Positions 60,658 to 64,000 of a DNA stretch of 64,000 nt are shown here, one piece after another; position 1 is the stretch's first letter, and the number at the start of each line of letters is the position of its first letter. The stretch is from Dickeya chrysanthemi NCPPB 402. GTDB lineage: Bacteria; Pseudomonadota; Gammaproteobacteria; Enterobacterales; Enterobacteriaceae. The notes below the pieces were generated by a model that was not told the origin of the DNA, did not search any database, and worked only from the letters and a program-made list of their open reading frames with translations. A program made the translations under genes and the position numbers. Where the stretch lies: the NCBI RefSeq assembly GCF_000406105.1, contig NZ_CM001974.1, positions 4,531,528 to 4,595,527 on the forward strand, read 5' to 3'.

Positions 60658-60860
60658 CTTTGTGCATAGAAATTGAAAGACAATCAGCAGCAGTACCAAT
60701 GGATGCAGACCCTATACGTAATTCATTGTTAATCAATACGTTAATAAAAAAAGATTAACATTATAGTTATATCAAAACGTTGTTATAAATGTGGATAGAT
60801 ATGGCGCCAGCGCGCACAGTGATAAGCAGAAATGTCCAAACGTCAATAGCAGGCAAGAAT

Positions 60861-60891
60861 AAAAATGCCACACGCGGTAGGGCGTGTGGCA
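60861..60891 (-). terminator. Terminator of dsbA
   Basis: TGCCACACGC-N6-GCGTGTGGCA, followed by TTTTTATT on the minus strand, 20 bp after the dsbA stop. Confidence 0.9.
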
Positions 60892-60910
60892 CACAGAAAA
60901 CGCAGAAAAC

Positions 60911-61534
60911 TTATTTCTGAGAAACCAGGAACTTCACTACATCAGCATACTGTTTGACATAGTTATCCATAGAACTGGTATCAAGCCCGTCGCTTTTTAC
61001 CATGTATTTTCCGTTCACGAATACCGCCGGCACACCACGCAGTTGCAAATCGGCTGCGGCTTTTTCCTGTTGCGCGACCAGAGATTTCACTACGAAGCTA
61101 TTCAAGGCGCTGTCATAGTCTTCTGCTTTGACGCCAGCCGCCACAAACACCTGACGAATATCTTCCGGCTTTTTCACAGTCTGGGTCTTCTGAACGGCGT
61201 CAAACATCAATGGGCTGACTTTATCTTCCACCCCAAGAGCAATCGCAACCGCCCAAGCCTGAGTCATCTCTTTACCAAAATCACCCAAGAAATCAACATG
61301 ATACTTGGTTATCTTGGTATCAGCAGGCAACGATTTCTGAATGGTTTCAGGAATGTGGTAAACCTGGGAAAACTGGTAGCAGTGCGGGCAGTAGAATGAG
61401 AAAAACTCCAGCACCTGGGGGGATTGGGGAGCCGGTTTACTCAGAGTAGCAAACTGTTTGCCATCGGAAAAATCAGCTGCTGACGCACTGAACGCCAGCA
61501 CAATGCCAGCCAGCGCAAGCCATAATCTCTTCAT
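60911..61534 (-). CDS. dsbA: Periplasmic thiol:disulfide oxidoreductase DsbA
   Basis: A 207-residue exported protein: signal peptide [19 protein letters not shown], then a thioredoxin fold with the CPHC active site (Cys49-Cys52 of the precursor, [12 protein letters not shown]), an inserted helical domain and the cis-Pro loop [10 protein letters not shown]. It introduces disulfides into secreted proteins, among them many exoenzymes of plant pathogens. It follows srkA by 22 bp, as in E. coli, where the two are co-transcribed under Cpx control. Confidence 0.98.
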   Translation of the reverse strand: MKRLWLALAGIVLAFSASAADFSDGKQFATLSKPAPQSPQVLEFFSFYCPHCYQFSQVYHIPETIQKSLPADTKITKYHVDFLGDFGKEMTQAWAVAIALGVEDKVSPLMFDAVQKTQTVKKPEDIRQVFVAAGVKAEDYDSALNSFVVKSLVAQQEKAAADLQLRGVPAVFVNGKYMVKSDGLDTSSMDNYVKQYADVVKFLVSQK

Positions 61535-61556
61535 ATCAACATTATCTCCATAAGTG

Positions 61557-62543
61557 TCAGTACATCGGTGCCAGCTGTAACGGTGGTTCCTGCAACAGCC
61601 TTACCTGTTCAGTAAAAATAGCGGTCTGCTTTGCCCAAAAATCAGCTTCCTGCATCCATGGAAAACTGCGAGGAAAAGCAGGGTCATTCCAACGTCGTGT
61701 TACCCAGGCCAAATAATGAACCATACGCATCGCACGTAACGGCTCAATCAATGCCAGTTCTGCTTCATCAAAAGAAGCAAATTCACTGTAAGCATCCAGC
61801 AAAATATCCAGCTGGATGCGCTGTTCCCGGCGCTCACCATGTAACAGCATCCACAGATCCTGTACAGCCGGGCCATTACGCGCATCATCCAGATCGACAA
61901 ACAACGGGCCATCGCGCCAAAGGATATTTCCGGGATGACAATCACCATGCAGACGTCTGGCCTGCCAGTTTGTATGCCAATGTAACTTCACTTCATCGAT
62001 CAGTCGGGCTGTAGCCGCTAAAAATGGTACTTTCTGTACACCAGAAATCAGCGAGCTCTCCGTTAACGTAACCAGCGGATCATCCAGGTATTCCTGCACT
62101 CCAATATAAGGACGAGTTGAAAACAGATTTCGTCCACCGGTTTGATGAATTCTGCCAAGATAGCGTCCGACCTCTTCTAACTGCTGGTCATTGTCCATCT
62201 CATACTGACGACCGCCAACACTGGGAAACACGGCAAACCAGAAGCCATCATGCTCATGTAGCGTATTACCCTGTAGCACCAGCGGTGCCACCACCGGTAC
62301 TTCATCATCAGACAACTCAGCCGCAAAACGGTGCTCTTCGCTAATCTGGGCGGCATCCCAACGTTGGGGCCGATAAAACTTCACCACATAACGTTTACGG
62401 TCTTCATCACTGAACTGATAAACCCGATTCTCGTAACTATTAAGTGCTGTCAGGCCGGAATCAACGCGAATACCCACTTCCCAGAGCGCATCCATGATGA
62501 GATCCGGCGACAAGGTATGAAAGTTGAACACTGCGTCATGCAT
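61557..62543 (-). CDS. srkA: Stress response kinase A (SrkA/YihE)
   Basis: A 328-residue cytoplasmic Ser/Thr kinase of the APH-like fold. Catalytic loop [12 protein letters not shown] and the DxD-like [11 protein letters not shown]; nucleotide region [12 protein letters not shown] and [10 protein letters not shown]. Length from the ATG at 62543 equals E. coli SrkA (328). Another ATG at 62552 is only 2 bp from the GGAG ribosome site, so the inner start is preferred. Located between yihD and dsbA as in E. coli. Confidence 0.95.
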   Translation of the reverse strand: MHDAVFNFHTLSPDLIMDALWEVGIRVDSGLTALNSYENRVYQFSDEDRKRYVVKFYRPQRWDAAQISEEHRFAAELSDDEVPVVAPLVLQGNTLHEHDGFWFAVFPSVGGRQYEMDNDQQLEEVGRYLGRIHQTGGRNLFSTRPYIGVQEYLDDPLVTLTESSLISGVQKVPFLAATARLIDEVKLHWHTNWQARRLHGDCHPGNILWRDGPLFVDLDDARNGPAVQDLWMLLHGERREQRIQLDILLDAYSEFASFDEAELALIEPLRAMRMVHYLAWVTRRWNDPAFPRSFPWMQEADFWAKQTAIFTEQVRLLQEPPLQLAPMY

Positions 62544-62578
62544 GACAGGCATAACTCCATTGCATCAGGCTATGACCA

Positions 62579-62848
62579 CTAATCTTTGATAACACCACGG
62601 GCGCGCAATAATGCGGTTTTGAAATCTTCTTCATAATCTTTCTGCAAGCCAGGAATAGGCTGCGCGCTATCCGCGCCACGTAACTTTAAATGATAAATAA
62701 GGATATCATCAGTCAAATCACTAAGCGCCCCCTCGAACCCGGCTTCCTGTGCAAGTTTTTGTAAAAATTGCACCAAATTCAGATCAGGTTCTCTTTGCCA
62801 GGCTGGGTGCAATAGCTCAATCAACTCATTTACACGATGGCATTTCAT
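62579..62848 (-). CDS. yihD: YihD family protein
   Basis: An 89-residue protein, [18 protein letters not shown].. to ..[14 protein letters not shown], the same length as E. coli YihD and highly alike. Function unknown; in E. coli part of the yihD-srkA-dsbA neighbourhood. The frame open to 63010 overlaps divergent mobA and is not used. Confidence 0.95.
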   Translation of the reverse strand: MKCHRVNELIELLHPAWQREPDLNLVQFLQKLAQEAGFEGALSDLTDDILIYHLKLRGADSAQPIPGLQKDYEEDFKTALLRARGVIKD

Positions 62849-62939
62849 TATTACTACCTCAAACATTAATGATGGTTTATCTAGTATGGGGAAAGGGCTT
62901 GGCCTTGCGCCATACTTTTCCGACAATAACGCATTAAAC

Positions 62940-63533
62940 ATGATGGATACCAAAGCGATGATAACAGGTGTGATTCTGGCTGGCGGCCAGTCATCCCGTA
63001 TGGGTGGCAACGATAAGGGACTGATTGAACTGGAAGGCAGACCGCTCTATCAACATGTTCTGGATCGCCTGAAACCCCAGGTCGATACCCTGCTCATCAA
63101 CGCTAACCGTCATCAGGAATGTTATCGACAAAGCGGTTATCCGGTGATCGGTGATATCAACCATGATTTTTCTGGTCCGCTGGCCGGTGTTTTTACCGGA
63201 CTAAGCGTCGCTAAAACAGAATGGGTGGTATTCGTTCCTTGTGATGTCCCCGCGCTACCCTGCGATTTGGTTTCCCGCCTGTTGAACTTCAGTGACGGTC
63301 ATCTTGTCGCCTATGCTACGGATGGAGTACGCCAGCACCCGACGTTATTGTTGATCCATACGTCACTGATTGGAAAGCTGGAGGCCTACCTGAGCAACGG
63401 CGACCGAAAACTGATGTTATTTCTGGAGCAGGTGACGGCAAAAGCCGTTTCTTTTGCGGACCAGCCTTTATCATTCCGTAATCTTAATACACCAGAGGAT
63501 CTTGCTCACTGGCAGGAGCAGACGCATGACTGA
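62940..63533 (+). CDS. mobA: Molybdenum cofactor guanylyltransferase MobA
   Basis: A 197-residue nucleotidyltransferase that joins GMP to molybdopterin to make the guanine dinucleotide cofactor. N-terminal [20 protein letters not shown] (GTP binding), NANRHQECY and PCDVPALP (metal-binding Asp). Start [10 protein letters not shown] chosen by similarity; no clear ribosome site is seen, and ATGs at 62943 and 62958 are alternatives. Overlaps mobB by 8 bp. Confidence 0.95.
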   Translation: MMDTKAMITGVILAGGQSSRMGGNDKGLIELEGRPLYQHVLDRLKPQVDTLLINANRHQECYRQSGYPVIGDINHDFSGPLAGVFTGLSVAKTEWVVFVPCDVPALPCDLVSRLLNFSDGHLVAYATDGVRQHPTLLLIHTSLIGKLEAYLSNGDRKLMLFLEQVTAKAVSFADQPLSFRNLNTPEDLAHWQEQTHD

Positions 63534-64000
63534 CATACCACTTCTGGCAATCGCTGCCCACAGCGGCACTGGTAAAACCACATTATTGAAGCAGCTCATT
63601 CCCTTACTAAACGCAATGGAGATCCGGGTTGGCATTATCAAACATACTCACCACGATATGGATGTCGATAAACCGGGCAAAGACAGTTATGAACTACGCA
63701 AAGTCGGTGCCAATCAAACTCTGGTTGCCAGCAACACTCGCTGGGCACTGATGACCGAGACACCAGAACCACAAGAACCCGACTTGTTTTTTCTGGCCGG
63801 CAGAATGGATAGTTCAACGCTGGATTTAATTCTGGTCGAAGGCTTCAAACACGAACCCGTCGATAAAATCCTGCTTTACCGCCACCGGCCCGGACATCAT
63901 CAGGAGCCGGACATCGATGCCTGCACGCTGGCCGTGGCCAGCGACAGACCGTTGACGCTCGCCCTGCCCTGTCTGGACCTCAATCAGCCGGCACAGATTG
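63526..64000 (+). CDS. mobB: Molybdopterin-guanine dinucleotide biosynthesis protein MobB (3' end outside window)
   Basis: Begins [22 protein letters not shown] with a P-loop, continues IIKHTHHDMDVDKPGKDSYELRKVGA and DLILVEGFKHEPVDKI, all MobB features. The frame is open to base 64000, 158 codons in. GTP-binding partner that helps MobA. Its ATG overlaps the end of mobA. Confidence 0.95.
   Translation, partial: MTDIPLLAIAAHSGTGKTTLLKQLIPLLNAMEIRVGIIKHTHHDMDVDKPGKDSYELRKVGANQTLVASNTRWALMTETPEPQEPDLFFLAGRMDSSTLDLILVEGFKHEPVDKILLYRHRPGHHQEPDIDACTLAVASDRPLTLALPCLDLNQPAQI

Larger units (their letters stand above)
60534..60910. other. polA-dsbA intergenic region
   Basis: 377 bp with the polA promoter zone, one perfect and one near-perfect DnaA box and the dsbA terminator. 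The yihG gene present here in E. coli is absent. No ORF of note. Confidence 0.6.

Overview
The window is chromosomal DNA of an enterobacterium. Gene content and order (uspA-uspB-pitA-yhiN; proK-eptB; ligB-gmk-rpoZ-spoT-trmH-recG-xanP-yicH; fabY-dtd-yihX-bipA-glnALG-yshB-hemN-yihI-engB-spf-polA-dsbA-srkA-yihD-mobAB) follow the Enterobacterales core, and 127-bp ERIC elements are present. The high-GC backbone, uxuA, and transporter clusters alien to E. coli at these places suggest a soft-rot genus such as Dickeya; the genus is an inference.

Left end (1-3.6 kb): an AT-rich block unlike its neighbours. It encodes a C39-like cysteine peptidase/acyltransferase fold protein cut by the window edge, two ATP-grasp ligases and, convergent to them, a VanX-like D-Ala-D-Ala dipeptidase. 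Both ATP-grasp frames are broken, by three one-base losses that lie in A-rich stretches. This looks like part of an acquired small-peptide or amide biosynthesis locus and is the best candidate for an undescribed system here.

3.6-31.2 kb: uxuA, a YidA-type phosphatase, uspA/uspB, pitA and yhiN are interleaved with accessory loci. Two ABC uptake operons each pair a Ugp-type importer with a phosphoesterase-like hydrolase (an EEP-family enzyme at 11.4 kb, a PHP-domain enzyme at 21.2 kb). The first has its own ATPase and a divergent ROK regulator with a palindromic candidate operator between them. The second has no ATPase gene, has a candidate Pho box, and lies beside a phytase-like histidine acid phosphatase. 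Two near-identical DUF1471 genes with shared flanks bracket the first ABC operon. An ERIC element has split a GNAT acetyltransferase gene after dsdA. A TenA/heme-oxygenase-like protein, an SDR and a TPR lipoprotein-like or periplasmic protein form a three-gene operon at 28.7-30.7 kb.

31.2-64 kb: mostly housekeeping genes: tRNA-Pro, lipid A modification (eptB), ligB, the gmk/rpoZ/spoT/trmH/recG group, purine permease, AsmA-like YicH, fabY-dtd-yihX, bipA, the nitrogen regulon core glnA-glnL-glnG with its sigma54 promoter and NtrC sites, hemN, engB, Spot 42 RNA, polA, dsbA, srkA, yihD, mobA and the start of mobB. Several genes found at these positions in E. coli (gltS, rbn, yihG) are absent. PolA carries an extra stretch of about 16 residues in its 3'-5' exonuclease domain.
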